Numbered from the stretch's first letter, positions 1 to 6,056 are shown. The stretch is DNA of 6,098 bases from JAQIBY01 sp964407055 (GCA_964407055.1 CAYOUD010000155.1:1-6098); one strand, 5' to 3'. Numbers and translations are program-made. Notes: a model not told the origin generated them from the sequence alone.

Positions 1-77
1 ATTGCTGATTGCTGATTGTTGATTGTTGATTGCTGATTGTTGATTGTTGATTGTTAATTGCTGATTGTTAATTGTTC
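1..77. repeat. Heptamer tandem repeat, consensus ATTGYTR, 11 units
   Basis: Eleven consecutive 7-bp units in unbroken phase, reading ATTGCTG, ATTGTTG, ATTGTTA and, in the last unit, ATTGTTC. A twelfth unit (ATTGTTT, 81-87) follows after a 3-bp interruption. The array may extend beyond the left edge of the window. It lies downstream of the LolA-like gene and has no coding potential that I can see. Short heptamer arrays of this kind occur in intergenic DNA of Bacteroidota and cyanobacteria; assignment to a named family is not possible here. Confidence 0.9.
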
Positions 78-126
78 GTTATTGTTTTTCATCAATCGAC
101 AATTAGCTATTAGCAATTGACAATCA
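48..126. repeat. Imperfect inverted repeat (long hairpin) at the 3' end of the LolA-like gene
   Basis: The arms 48-76 and 98-126 are reverse complements at 24 of 29 positions, with a 21-nt loop. The left arm is made of the heptamer array and the right arm is a diverged inverted copy of it. In plus-strand RNA four of the five mismatches become G-U wobbles, so 28 of 29 positions could pair; in minus-strand RNA they are A-C mismatches, so the fold is weaker. The right arm includes the stop codon of the minus-strand gene (124-126). It could act as a transcript end or 3' stabiliser, but no T-tract follows on either strand. Confidence 0.6.
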
Positions 127-867
127 TCTTATTCTTTTCATATTCATTTGGCTGAAAAAACTCTCATCGAGCTGAAAATTGAAATCGGCCTTTAGCATAA
201 TCATGATGGTTTTATGTCCTTCTTTATCTTCGGGAATAGTTTCAAAACGTGTGGTAATTTCTTCTCCTCCCATTTTTTTAATATCCGTACTGATTTCCGT
301 TTTCACCAAATAATCATCTTCATCAAAATACTCAGTTTTAAACATGTGTTTTCCGTCTTTGGATATCAAACTGACAATCCCCCCCCAAACTACCGGAGCA
401 TCAGGCTTTGGTGCAAACTGTATTTTCCAACATTCATACCCATCATGCATTTCAGTATTCAGGATTGTGTGTGTGTAATCGTTGACAATAGATGCCTGAT
501 TAATCAAATCATCATTAGTAAAATCTGACCCCATCCAAGATTGCATCATCATTGACGGCGGAAGTTTTATCATACGATTGATTTTTGACTGCCAGTTCCA
601 CATTTCATTATCGCGTTTCATAAAAACCTGCCCTTTTTCCTGTGCCGGTGCGCTAATATAAACCATCGAATAATCCATTCCCAAAGCCCATGTTTTCATG
701 CTAATACTTCGACTCCATTTCGGACGGACAATTTCCATTTTCATTTCAATATAATTGGATGTTCCATTGACCTTTTCATAGGCTTCACGAACAATTTCGG
801 TTGCATCCTGTGCCTGCAAAGAAAACATTGAAAGACTGAAGATTAATACGAAAATTCCTTTTTTCAT
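124..867 (-). CDS. LolA-like outer membrane lipoprotein-sorting protein
   Basis: A 247-residue secreted protein. Residues 1-19 form a signal peptide (MKK, hydrophobic core, SLQA) with probable cleavage after Ala19; there is no lipobox cysteine, so a soluble periplasmic protein is expected. The mature part resembles the LolA-like/COG2834 group: beta-rich, with the characteristic block ending MGSDFTNDDL (about 112-121), preceded by a Trp/Met-rich stretch (MWNWQSKINRMIKLPP, about 89-104). Proteins of this group share the LolA fold, which binds acyl chains, and are thought to work in lipid or lipoprotein traffic to the outer membrane; this member's cargo is unknown. Start ATG overlaps the stop of the upstream TetR gene as ATGA, which fixes the start and implies translational coupling. 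No permease or RND gene, often found beside such proteins, follows within the window. A run of eight G on the coding strand (379-386) encodes Trp-Gly-Gly and could be slippage-prone. Confidence 0.85.
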   Translation of the reverse strand: MKKGIFVLIFSLSMFSLQAQDATEIVREAYEKVNGTSNYIEMKMEIVRPKWSRSISMKTWALGMDYSMVYISAPAQEKGQVFMKRDNEMWNWQSKINRMIKLPPSMMMQSWMGSDFTNDDLINQASIVNDYTHTILNTEMHDGYECWKIQFAPKPDAPVVWGGIVSLISKDGKHMFKTEYFDEDDYLVKTEISTDIKKMGGEEITTRFETIPEDKEGHKTIMIMLKADFNFQLDESFFSQMNMKRIR

Positions 868-1457
868 AATGCGCTATTTTTGATACTATGACTTGAATAA
901 TAAAATTTTATTTTATCCTTTAATTTATTAATATCAAAGGACTCAGGAGCAAATGCATATTGCATCATTGTTCCTTTTATTAAGGATGAGAAAAAAACCA
1001 TTTCAGTTACAGGATCTTCAGGATTTTGATTATTGAAATAAGTATAAAATAAACCAAAAATTTTCTCAGACAGAACTGAGAGGTGATCCTGTATAATTTC
1101 CATCATATTCGGTTGAAGTAACAGGCTAAACAAAAGTTTCCAAAATTTCCGGTTTTGCTGCATATTGACAAAAACATCATCGATAAACTTTAAGAATTCC
1201 TCATGGCTAATTTCACCATCGTGATTGGAATCAAAATCCCTGTATATTTCCTCTACCGCATTCAATACAATTTCTGAAAGCATTTGCTCTTTACTTTCAA
1301 AATAATTATAAAGATTGCCTTTTGATATCTCAACGCCTTTCGCAATTTTAGCCATGGAAAGAGCCTCATATCCCTGCCGTGAAAATAAATCAAGGGAAAC
1401 TTCCATAATCTTTTTGCGAGTCGCTTCTTTTTGTTGTGTTTTAATATTTGTCTTCAT
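864..1457 (-). CDS. TetR/AcrR-family regulator with an embedded EF-hand motif
   Basis: A 197-residue regulator, normal length for TetR proteins. Residues 11-60 are the DNA-binding domain: helix 1 (TRKKIMEVSLDLFSRQGYEAL) followed by the helix-turn-helix (about 33-52: SMAKIAKGVEISKGNLYNYF) and the usual FESKEQML. The rest is the variable ligand/dimer domain. Unusually, residues 67-95 match a full EF-hand: loop DSNHDGEISHEE (76-87) flanked by helices with the expected hydrophobic spacing, at about the helix 4-5 junction. The first ATG sits just after a palindromic operator and supports this start; no Shine-Dalgarno is seen. The gene ends in a 4-nt ATGA overlap with the LolA-like gene, its likely target together with itself. 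Family assignment is firm; Ca2+ sensing is inferred. The inducing signal and any further targets are unknown. Confidence 0.9.
   Translation of the reverse strand: MKTNIKTQQKEATRKKIMEVSLDLFSRQGYEALSMAKIAKGVEISKGNLYNYFESKEQMLSEIVLNAVEEIYRDFDSNHDGEISHEEFLKFIDDVFVNMQQNRKFWKLLFSLLLQPNMMEIIQDHLSVLSEKIFGLFYTYFNNQNPEDPVTEMVFFSSLIKGTMMQYAFAPESFDINKLKDKIKFYYSSHSIKNSAL
1194..1232 (-). other. EF-hand Ca2+-binding loop coding segment within the TetR gene
   Basis: Encodes residues 76-88, DSNHDGEISHEEF. Loop positions are Asp1, Asn3, Asp5, Gly6, Ile8, Ser9 and Glu12 followed by Phe, which satisfies every position of the PROSITE EF-hand pattern as I remember it. Hydrophobic residues Val68, Ile71, Tyr72 and Phe75 before the loop and Phe88, Phe91, Ile92 and Val95 after it keep the helix-loop-helix spacing. 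Calcium binding itself is inferred, and only one motif is present per chain. Confidence 0.75.
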
Positions 1458-1463
1458 AATTTC

Positions 1464-1481
1464 TGACTGAACGGTCAGTCA
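1464..1481. promoter_or_regulatory. Probable TetR operator (palindrome)
   Basis: TGACTGAACGGTCAGTCA is an inverted repeat with 16 of 18 symmetric positions: perfect 7-bp arms TGACTGA/TCAGTCA around a CG centre. Length and form are typical of operators of TetR-family proteins. It lies 6 bp upstream of the regulator's start codon and overlaps the end of the -7 element, so binding would cover the transcription start and repress the regulator and its coupled LolA-like gene. Confidence 0.75.
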
Positions 1482-1487
1482 AATATA
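1480..1487 (-). promoter_or_regulatory. Bacteroidota -7 element (TATATTTG) for the tetR/LolA-like unit
   Basis: On the minus strand the sequence reads TATATTTG, an exact fit to the TAnnTTTG -7 consensus of the Bacteroidota primary sigma factor. No clear TTG -33 element is found about 20 bp upstream. The 5' leader would be short, about 15-20 nt, and the last two bases of the element are shared with the TetR palindrome. Confidence 0.6.
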
Positions 1488-1495
1488 GGCCTTAA

Positions 1496-1604
1496 TTAGG
1501 AGTAATGAAGAGAAAAGGGAAATAGTCCTTTTCTCTCTTTGCTCCGTTTCGCTACGCAAAGAGAGAAAAGCACTGCGATATTAAGAGTATATTAATACTC
1601 CTAA
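1496..1604. repeat. Nested inverted-repeat element between gldA and tetR
   Basis: Outer arms TTAGGAGTA (1496-1504) and TACTCCTAA (1596-1604) are exact reverse complements. Inside lie a 15-bp perfect stem (1528-1542 with 1556-1570), a 10-bp stem competing for the same central arm (1509-1518 with 1527-1536) and a small 6-bp stem (GAGTAT/ATACTC, 1585-1600). The symmetry over about 109 bp suggests either an RNA switch-like structure or a small non-coding mobile/dispersed repeat; the single copy here cannot decide. Confidence 0.5.
1528..1570 (-). terminator. Strong hairpin downstream of gldA, possible transcript end
   Basis: Perfect 15-bp stem, CTTTTCTCTCTTTGC (1528-1542) with its exact complement (1556-1570), around a 13-nt loop. 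It starts 88 nt past the gldA stop codon and before the tetR promoter, the right place to separate the two minus-strand transcripts. There is no run of T after the stem on either strand, so it is not a textbook intrinsic terminator; the strand is assigned from context only. Confidence 0.45.
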
Positions 1605-1658
1605 AAGTTGCATTTACTAATTGAATTTACGAAAGATAATGTTTTCGTGCTGACAAGT

Positions 1659-2570
1659 TTATTCTTTTGTCAAATCCTGAAAAACATCCTCCAATGATTT
1701 ATTCTTTTGTGTCAGACTAAGTACCGTCAATTTATTTTTCACTGCATACTGAAACAAATTTGCGCGTATGTCTTTTCCGGCTTTTGACTGAACTAGATAT
1801 TGTTGTTCTTTCAGGTTCACAGCTTTTGTTACATACTTAATTTCGCGCAAAGCAGATGGTTTCACTTTTTGGTCAAATTCTACAATTACGGTTAATTCCT
1901 CATCCGTTTTCATTTCTGCCAACTTTGAAGCTTTATCATTAGCAACAATTTTACCATTGTTAATAATGATAACACGATCACAAATTGCTTCAACTTCCTG
2001 CATTAAATGAGTTGAAAGCAAAACAGTTTTTTCTTTACCAAGTTGTGATATCAATCTGCGAATTTCGACAATCTGATTTGGATCCAATCCACTTGTAGGT
2101 TCATCTAAAATTAAGACTTTGGGATCATGCAGAATGGCCTGTGCCAAACCAACCCGCTGACGATATCCTTTAGATAACGTTCCGATACGTTTATGCACCT
2201 CTTTTGACAGCCCGGTCATTTCAATAATTTCCTGAATTCGAGCTTTGCGATTTTTTATTTTGTAAATTCCTGCAACGTAATCGAAATATTCCAGAATAAA
2301 CATATTTTCATACAAGGGATTATTTTCCGGAAGATATCCAATCATTCCCCTAACTTTCAATGAATCTTCGCTAACATCGTATCCCTCAACCACTACAGAA
2401 CCTTCCGTTGCCGGAATAAATCCAGTAATAATTTTCATTGTTGTCGATTTTCCAGCTCCATTCGGACCAATGAATCCTACAATTTCTCCGGTTTCAATCG
2501 AAAAAGAAATATCATTAACGGCCTTTTGTTCTCCGTAAGTTTTGGTCAGCGATTTTACCTGAATTGACAT
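1659..2570 (-). CDS. gldA: GldA-like ABC transporter ATP-binding protein
   Basis: A 303-residue ABC ATPase. Walker A GPNGAGKST (35-43), the GYLPE segment with Glu82 at the usual Q-loop glutamine (common in this subgroup), signature LSKGYRQRVG (132-141), Walker B VLILDEP (152-158), D-loop SGLD (160-163) and H-loop His188 are all present, so the enzyme should be active. The N-terminal wording and the segment DPNQIVEIR...EKTVLLSTHLMQEVEAICDRV closely resemble GldA, the ATPase of the GldA-GldF-GldG transporter needed for gliding in Flavobacterium; residues from about 220 form the C-terminal extension. It acts at the inner membrane with permeases not encoded here. Homologues also occur in non-gliding Bacteroidota, so motility should not be assumed. 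It is transcribed divergently from ispG. An unspecialised ABC-2-type exporter ATPase is the alternative. Confidence 0.85.
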   Translation of the reverse strand: MSIQVKSLTKTYGEQKAVNDISFSIETGEIVGFIGPNGAGKSTTMKIITGFIPATEGSVVVEGYDVSEDSLKVRGMIGYLPENNPLYENMFILEYFDYVAGIYKIKNRKARIQEIIEMTGLSKEVHKRIGTLSKGYRQRVGLAQAILHDPKVLILDEPTSGLDPNQIVEIRRLISQLGKEKTVLLSTHLMQEVEAICDRVIIINNGKIVANDKASKLAEMKTDEELTVIVEFDQKVKPSALREIKYVTKAVNLKEQQYLVQSKAGKDIRANLFQYAVKNKLTVLSLTQKNKSLEDVFQDLTKE

Positions 2571-2592
2571 AGCCTGAAATTTTAAATTGTCG

Positions 2593-2600
2593 CAAAGTTA
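2593..2600 (-). promoter_or_regulatory. Candidate -7 element (TAACTTTG) for gldA
   Basis: The minus strand reads TAACTTTG, an exact TAnnTTTG match, 22 bp upstream of the gldA start codon. No TTG is seen at the -33 distance, so support rests on the -7 box and its position. Confidence 0.5.
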
Positions 2601-2620
2601 TTAATTCCATCTGAAATCTG

Positions 2621-2628
2621 TATCTTTA
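2621..2628 (+). promoter_or_regulatory. Weak candidate -7 element (TATCTTTA) for ispG
   Basis: TATCTTTA differs from TAnnTTTG only in the last base and lies 22 bp before the ispG start. A TTA (2598-2600) sits at the right -33 spacing of 20 bp but replaces the expected TTG. If used, its -33 region would overlap the gldA -7 element, so the two divergent promoters could compete. Confidence 0.3.
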
Positions 2629-2650
2629 AGCATCAAAACTGAAACGACAT

Positions 2651-4531
2651 ATGAATCAAAGATATTGCATTGATTTAGCAAATTACGAGCGCTTTCCTTC
2701 GCGGGTCGTTAATATTGGAGACATTCCCCTTGGCGGAGGACATCCGATTCGACTCCAATCCATGACAAATACAAATACCATGGATTTGAAAGCTACCGTG
2801 GAACAATCGAAACGGATTTTTGATGCAGGTGCCGATTTCGTGCGCATTACGACTCCTGGCACCCAAGAAGCAGAATTTCTTGCCAAAATAAAGAAACAAC
2901 TACAAAAAGACGGATACAAAAAACCGCTGATTGCCGACGTTCATTTTAATCCAAAAGCTGCTGAAATTGCTGCCGAGATAGTGGAAAAAGTCCGGATTAA
3001 TCCCGGAAATTATGTTGACCCAAGGGCGAAATTTTTGAATACCACTTTATCGGAGGCTGAATACAATCTGGAGCTGGAGCGGATGCATAAGCGATTGTTA
3101 CCCTTAATCAAAATTTGCAAAAAAAATGGAACAGCGATTCGAATAGGGAGCAATTACGGAAGTCTTTCTGACCGAATCATGAACCGTTACGGAAATACTG
3201 CTGTAGGAATGGTTGAAGCGGCAATGGAATTTTACCGTATTTTCCACATTGAAAATTTCGCACAATTGGTATTGTCAATGAAAGCCAGCAATCCGGCAGT
3301 TATGGTGCAAGCATGCCAGTTGCTGAACGCACGAATGATGGACGAAGGCGTGAGTTTTCCCCAACATCTCGGTGTAACAGAAGCTGGCGAAGGTGAAGAC
3401 GGACGTCTGCGGTCTGCACTTGGAATTGGAGCGCTTCTTTCTGACGGGATTGGTGATACAATTCGGGTATCGCTTACCGAAGCCCCGGAGAAAGAAATTC
3501 CAGTCGCAAAAGCCATCGTAGAAAGCTTTGAAAACAAACAATCCGGAGTTTACAGAATGCCGATATACACACCGTTTTACGAAGCATTTCAACAACCGGA
3601 CAGAAGCGATTTTCCATACGATTTAAAATATCCTATTGTTGTTGCAGATTTGCGAAAAGCAGCAATTATCGATACGGAAATGCTCAAAGCTCTGGATTAT
3701 TCCTACAACAAGGATCTGGAAATCTGGAAGCCAGGAAAACGCAGTCCTGAGATGTTGATTGTAACAAAACAAAATTCTCCCATGCAACCAGTTAAAGCCC
3801 ATATATTTTACAACGGACAAGAAAGCGATAAGTCCTGGTGTAAGACAGCACTCCTGAAAGCTGAGCAATTGAATGGAAAAATAAATCCCGATGCAATTGA
3901 ATGTCAATTTGATGATTTTGACGAATATCTACTATCTGAAATTTGCGAAAATCACAAGCCTTTGTTTTTTCTGAATGCGCAATCCGAGCATCCTATCGGA
4001 GAATTACGAGCCTTTTTACTGCGACTCGAAAAATTTCGTGATCAATGTCCCGTATTTTTCAATCTAATACAAGACCAAAAAAATCCAGTACAACTTGCTG
4101 CTGATTTGGGTGCTATTCTCATTGAAAATCAAATTGCCGGCATCGTATTTCGTGCGTCTGATACATCTCAAGCGGAAGCAAAAAACCAACTTTCTTGGAA
4201 TATGTTGCAATCGGCAGGAACGCGGCGGACTAAAGTAGAATTTATTTCCTGTCCCGGATGCGGACGGACATTATTTGATTTGGAAAATACGGTTCAAAAA
4301 ATAAAAAAAACATTCGGACATCTCGGAGAATTGAAAATTGCCGTGATGGGTTGTATTGTTAACGGTCCCGGCGAAATGCTAGATGCCGATTACGGATATA
4401 TCGGAGCTGGAAACGGAAAAGTCAGCCTTTACAAAGGACAAAATGCTGTACTCAAAAACATCCCAGAATCAGAAGCCGTGGAAGCACTCAAAAATCTAAT
4501 GAAAAAGCATAATGATTGGAAAGATGCTTAA
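2651..4531 (+). CDS. ispG: 4-hydroxy-3-methylbut-2-enyl diphosphate synthase, long form
   Basis: IspG (GcpE) performs the reductive ring opening of 2-C-methyl-D-erythritol 2,4-cyclodiphosphate to HMBPP, the penultimate step of the MEP pathway of isoprenoid synthesis, in the cytoplasm. The 626-residue protein has an N-terminal TIM barrel (about 1-290) with the family blocks LQSMTNTNTMD (35-45), ADVHFN (95-100), RINPGN (115-120), GVTEAGEGEDG (241-251) and LSDGIGDTIRVSLT (about 263-276). The C-terminal iron-sulfur domain (about 520-626) carries the three [4Fe-4S] ligands Cys534, Cys537 (SCPGCGRT) and Cys568 (MGCIVNGPGE), plus Glu575, which matches the cluster-coordinating glutamate of the family. 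The roughly 230-residue insert between them defines the three-domain type; the E. coli enzyme has only about 370 residues. Start ATG has no Shine-Dalgarno, as usual here. It is followed at 42 bp by pepP, probably co-transcribed. The product is complete, with all key residues. Confidence 0.97.
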   Translation: MNQRYCIDLANYERFPSRVVNIGDIPLGGGHPIRLQSMTNTNTMDLKATVEQSKRIFDAGADFVRITTPGTQEAEFLAKIKKQLQKDGYKKPLIADVHFNPKAAEIAAEIVEKVRINPGNYVDPRAKFLNTTLSEAEYNLELERMHKRLLPLIKICKKNGTAIRIGSNYGSLSDRIMNRYGNTAVGMVEAAMEFYRIFHIENFAQLVLSMKASNPAVMVQACQLLNARMMDEGVSFPQHLGVTEAGEGEDGRLRSALGIGALLSDGIGDTIRVSLTEAPEKEIPVAKAIVESFENKQSGVYRMPIYTPFYEAFQQPDRSDFPYDLKYPIVVADLRKAAIIDTEMLKALDYSYNKDLEIWKPGKRSPEMLIVTKQNSPMQPVKAHIFYNGQESDKSWCKTALLKAEQLNGKINPDAIECQFDDFDEYLLSEICENHKPLFFLNAQSEHPIGELRAFLLRLEKFRDQCPVFFNLIQDQKNPVQLAADLGAILIENQIAGIVFRASDTSQAEAKNQLSWNMLQSAGTRRTKVEFISCPGCGRTLFDLENTVQKIKKTFGHLGELKIAVMGCIVNGPGEMLDADYGYIGAGNGKVSLYKGQNAVLKNIPESEAVEALKNLMKKHNDWKDA

Positions 4532-4573
4532 TTCATTCTTTGCTAAGACTGACAATAACAAAGCGAAATAATT

Positions 4574-5881
4574 ATGAGATACCAAAAAATTCCTTCAACG
4601 CTTTTTGTTGGTAACAGAAAGAGCTTAGGTGCTCGCTTACCGGAAAACAGTATAACAATCATCTGTGCAAACATGGAATATCCCAGAAATGGAGACCAAT
4701 ATTTTCCGTTTCGACAGGATTCTGACTTTTTTTATCTTACCGGGATTGATTTCCCGAATGCACTGTTGGTAATCATGAAAACGGTATCGGAAATTCATGA
4801 AATTCTATTTACCCAGGAAACCAATGAACATATTATGCTCTGGCACGGACCGCGACCGGATAAAACAGAGAGTAGAGCCATATCAGGAATTGATGATGTT
4901 CGTTGGATGAATGAATTATCGGAATTTTGGGGAACAAACGGGACCCTTCATCAAAATTTCTTCATGAATTTGACAGCAGGACGACGTATGGAAACAGATT
5001 TTAAAACGCCTGCACAATTGCTATTTAATACACATCAGGATGCTTTTAAAGGGATATCCCCTAAAGATATTTGCCATGAAATTCATAATCTACGACTCGT
5101 TAAATCGGAACCTGAAATTGCGTTGATAAAAAAAGCTGTACAAATTACAAGATTAGCTTATGAGCACGTTTTAAAACGACTTAAGCCCGGCATGTATGAA
5201 TATGAAATTGAAGCTATTTTAAAACAAACAATGATGTCGCATGGAGCCGGAGATTTTTCCTTCGCTCCCATTGTTGCATCCGGCAAAAGTGCATGTATTC
5301 TTCATTATGTGCACAATAATGCATTATGCAATGACGGCTCACTTTTGCTTATGGATTTTGGTGCGGAATACGCGAATTATGCCGGGGATTGCAGCCGCAG
5401 CATCCCGGTAAACGGAAAATATTCCAAAAGACAAGCGAAAATTTACAATGCAGTATTGGATGTGTATTATCAAGCTCAGAAACTGTTTAAACCAGGAACA
5501 ACGATTGAAACAATCAATCAAAAAACCGGAGAAATAATGCAAGAAAAATTGCTGACTCTGGGATTATTACATGCGAATGAAATTGAAAACCAGAACCCAG
5601 AAAATCCCGTTTACAAACGCTATTTTCCACATGGAACAACCCATTTTATGGGACTTGATGTTCATGATGTCGGTGCAAAAACTGAAATACTAGCTCCCGG
5701 AATGGTCTTGAGCTGCGAGCCGGGAATTTATATCCGTGAAGAGGGCTTGGGCGTTCGTATTGAAACCGATATGCTGATTACCGAAACCGGTGCTGAAGAT
5801 TTAATGGCTGATTTTCCGGTTACTATTGAGGAGATTGAGGCAGCAATGGGGGTGATACAGGAGTTAGGTGTTATGATTTAG
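4574..5881 (+). CDS. pepP: Xaa-Pro aminopeptidase (aminopeptidase P, M24B)
   Basis: A 435-residue metallopeptidase, close to the length of E. coli PepP (about 440), that removes N-terminal residues preceding proline. Residues 1 to about 150 are the AMP_N domain (TLFVGNRKSL, PFRQDSDFFYLTG). The C-terminal pita-bread domain (about 180-425) shows all five dinuclear-metal ligands: Asp261 (LLMDFG), Asp272 (YAGDCSR), His357 (PHGTTHFMGLDVHD), Glu382 (SCEPG) and Glu397 (VRIETD). The supporting histidines His244 (CILHY), His353 and His364 are also present, so an active Mn-dependent enzyme is expected. There is no signal peptide; it is cytoplasmic. The 42-bp gap from ispG contains no convincing promoter or Shine-Dalgarno, consistent with an operon. 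The last codons and the TAG stop lie in a heptamer repeat, so the extreme C-terminus may vary between strains. A Xaa-Pro dipeptidase is the less likely alternative, given the AMP_N domain. Confidence 0.93.
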   Translation: MRYQKIPSTLFVGNRKSLGARLPENSITIICANMEYPRNGDQYFPFRQDSDFFYLTGIDFPNALLVIMKTVSEIHEILFTQETNEHIMLWHGPRPDKTESRAISGIDDVRWMNELSEFWGTNGTLHQNFFMNLTAGRRMETDFKTPAQLLFNTHQDAFKGISPKDICHEIHNLRLVKSEPEIALIKKAVQITRLAYEHVLKRLKPGMYEYEIEAILKQTMMSHGAGDFSFAPIVASGKSACILHYVHNNALCNDGSLLLMDFGAEYANYAGDCSRSIPVNGKYSKRQAKIYNAVLDVYYQAQKLFKPGTTIETINQKTGEIMQEKLLTLGLLHANEIENQNPENPVYKRYFPHGTTHFMGLDVHDVGAKTEILAPGMVLSCEPGIYIREEGLGVRIETDMLITETGAEDLMADFPVTIEEIEAAMGVIQELGVMI

Positions 5882-5891
5882 GTGTTAGGTA
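5864..5891 (+). repeat. Heptamer repeat TTAGGTG across the pepP stop codon
   Basis: Four 7-bp units in phase: TTAGGTG, TTATGAT, TTAGGTG, TTAGGTA. The 10-mer TTAGGTGTTA appears at 5864-5873 and 5878-5887. The TAG stop (5879-5881) is part of the second exact unit, and the first units encode the final residues of pepP. Confidence 0.6.
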
Positions 5892-5920
5892 AAATGTGGT
5901 GTAATAGACAAAAAGTAGGC

Positions 5921-6022
5921 TGATATTCCAACAGATTTTTTCTGAATTTTTGGGAGAAAAAAGGCCATGAGGTCATTTCGAAGGAGGTACGACTGCGTAA
6001 TCTGTCAGGGATAAAAATCACA
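5921..6022. repeat. Probable dispersed Bacteroidota intergenic repeat with inverted ends
   Basis: The segment is bounded by ACAGATT (5931-5937) and its exact complement AATCTGT (5999-6005), with looser symmetry outward (TGATATTCC against GGGATAAAAATCA). The inner part GGTCATTTCGAAGGAGGTA resembles the GTCATTTCGA...AATCTG phrase I recall as abundant between genes in many Bacteroidota genomes. No gene is visible; only one copy is in this window, so dispersion is inferred. Confidence 0.45.
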
Positions 6023-6027
6023 AAACT

Positions 6028-6056
6028 CAAACAAAAAAACTGTTTGTAATTTTATT
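6028..6056 (+). terminator. Weak terminator-like hairpin after the ispG-pepP pair
   Basis: CAAACA (6028-6033) pairs with TGTTTG (6041-6046) around a 7-nt A-rich loop, followed by TAATTTTATT. The stem is short and AT-rich, so termination here would be inefficient; it is the best candidate in the 217 bp after pepP, which otherwise contain only repeats. Confidence 0.3.

Noticed and set aside
1..87. Possible CRISPR array because of regular repetition
   Set aside because: Units are 7 bp with no spacers; this is a simple tandem repeat.
214..528. Plus-strand open frame of 104 codons opposite the LolA-like gene
   Set aside because: It is antisense to a well-supported secreted protein gene and its translation has low-complexity Phe/Ile-rich composition without any recognisable domain.
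3232..3595. Minus-strand open frames of about 100 codons within ispG
   Set aside because: They lie opposite the conserved TIM-barrel coding sequence of ispG and show no family features; they are antisense shadows.
2651..4531. IspG length of 626 residues taken as a possible gene fusion
   Set aside because: The inserted middle domain is the known three-domain architecture in Bacteroidota, chlamydiae and plants, not a new fusion.
5966..6013. Short open frame starting ATG AGG TCA next to an AAGGAGGT motif, looking like a small gene with a ribosome site
   Set aside because: The frame is only 15 codons, the AAGGAGGT lies inside it with no start codon downstream at a suitable distance, and the segment is better explained by the intergenic repeat.
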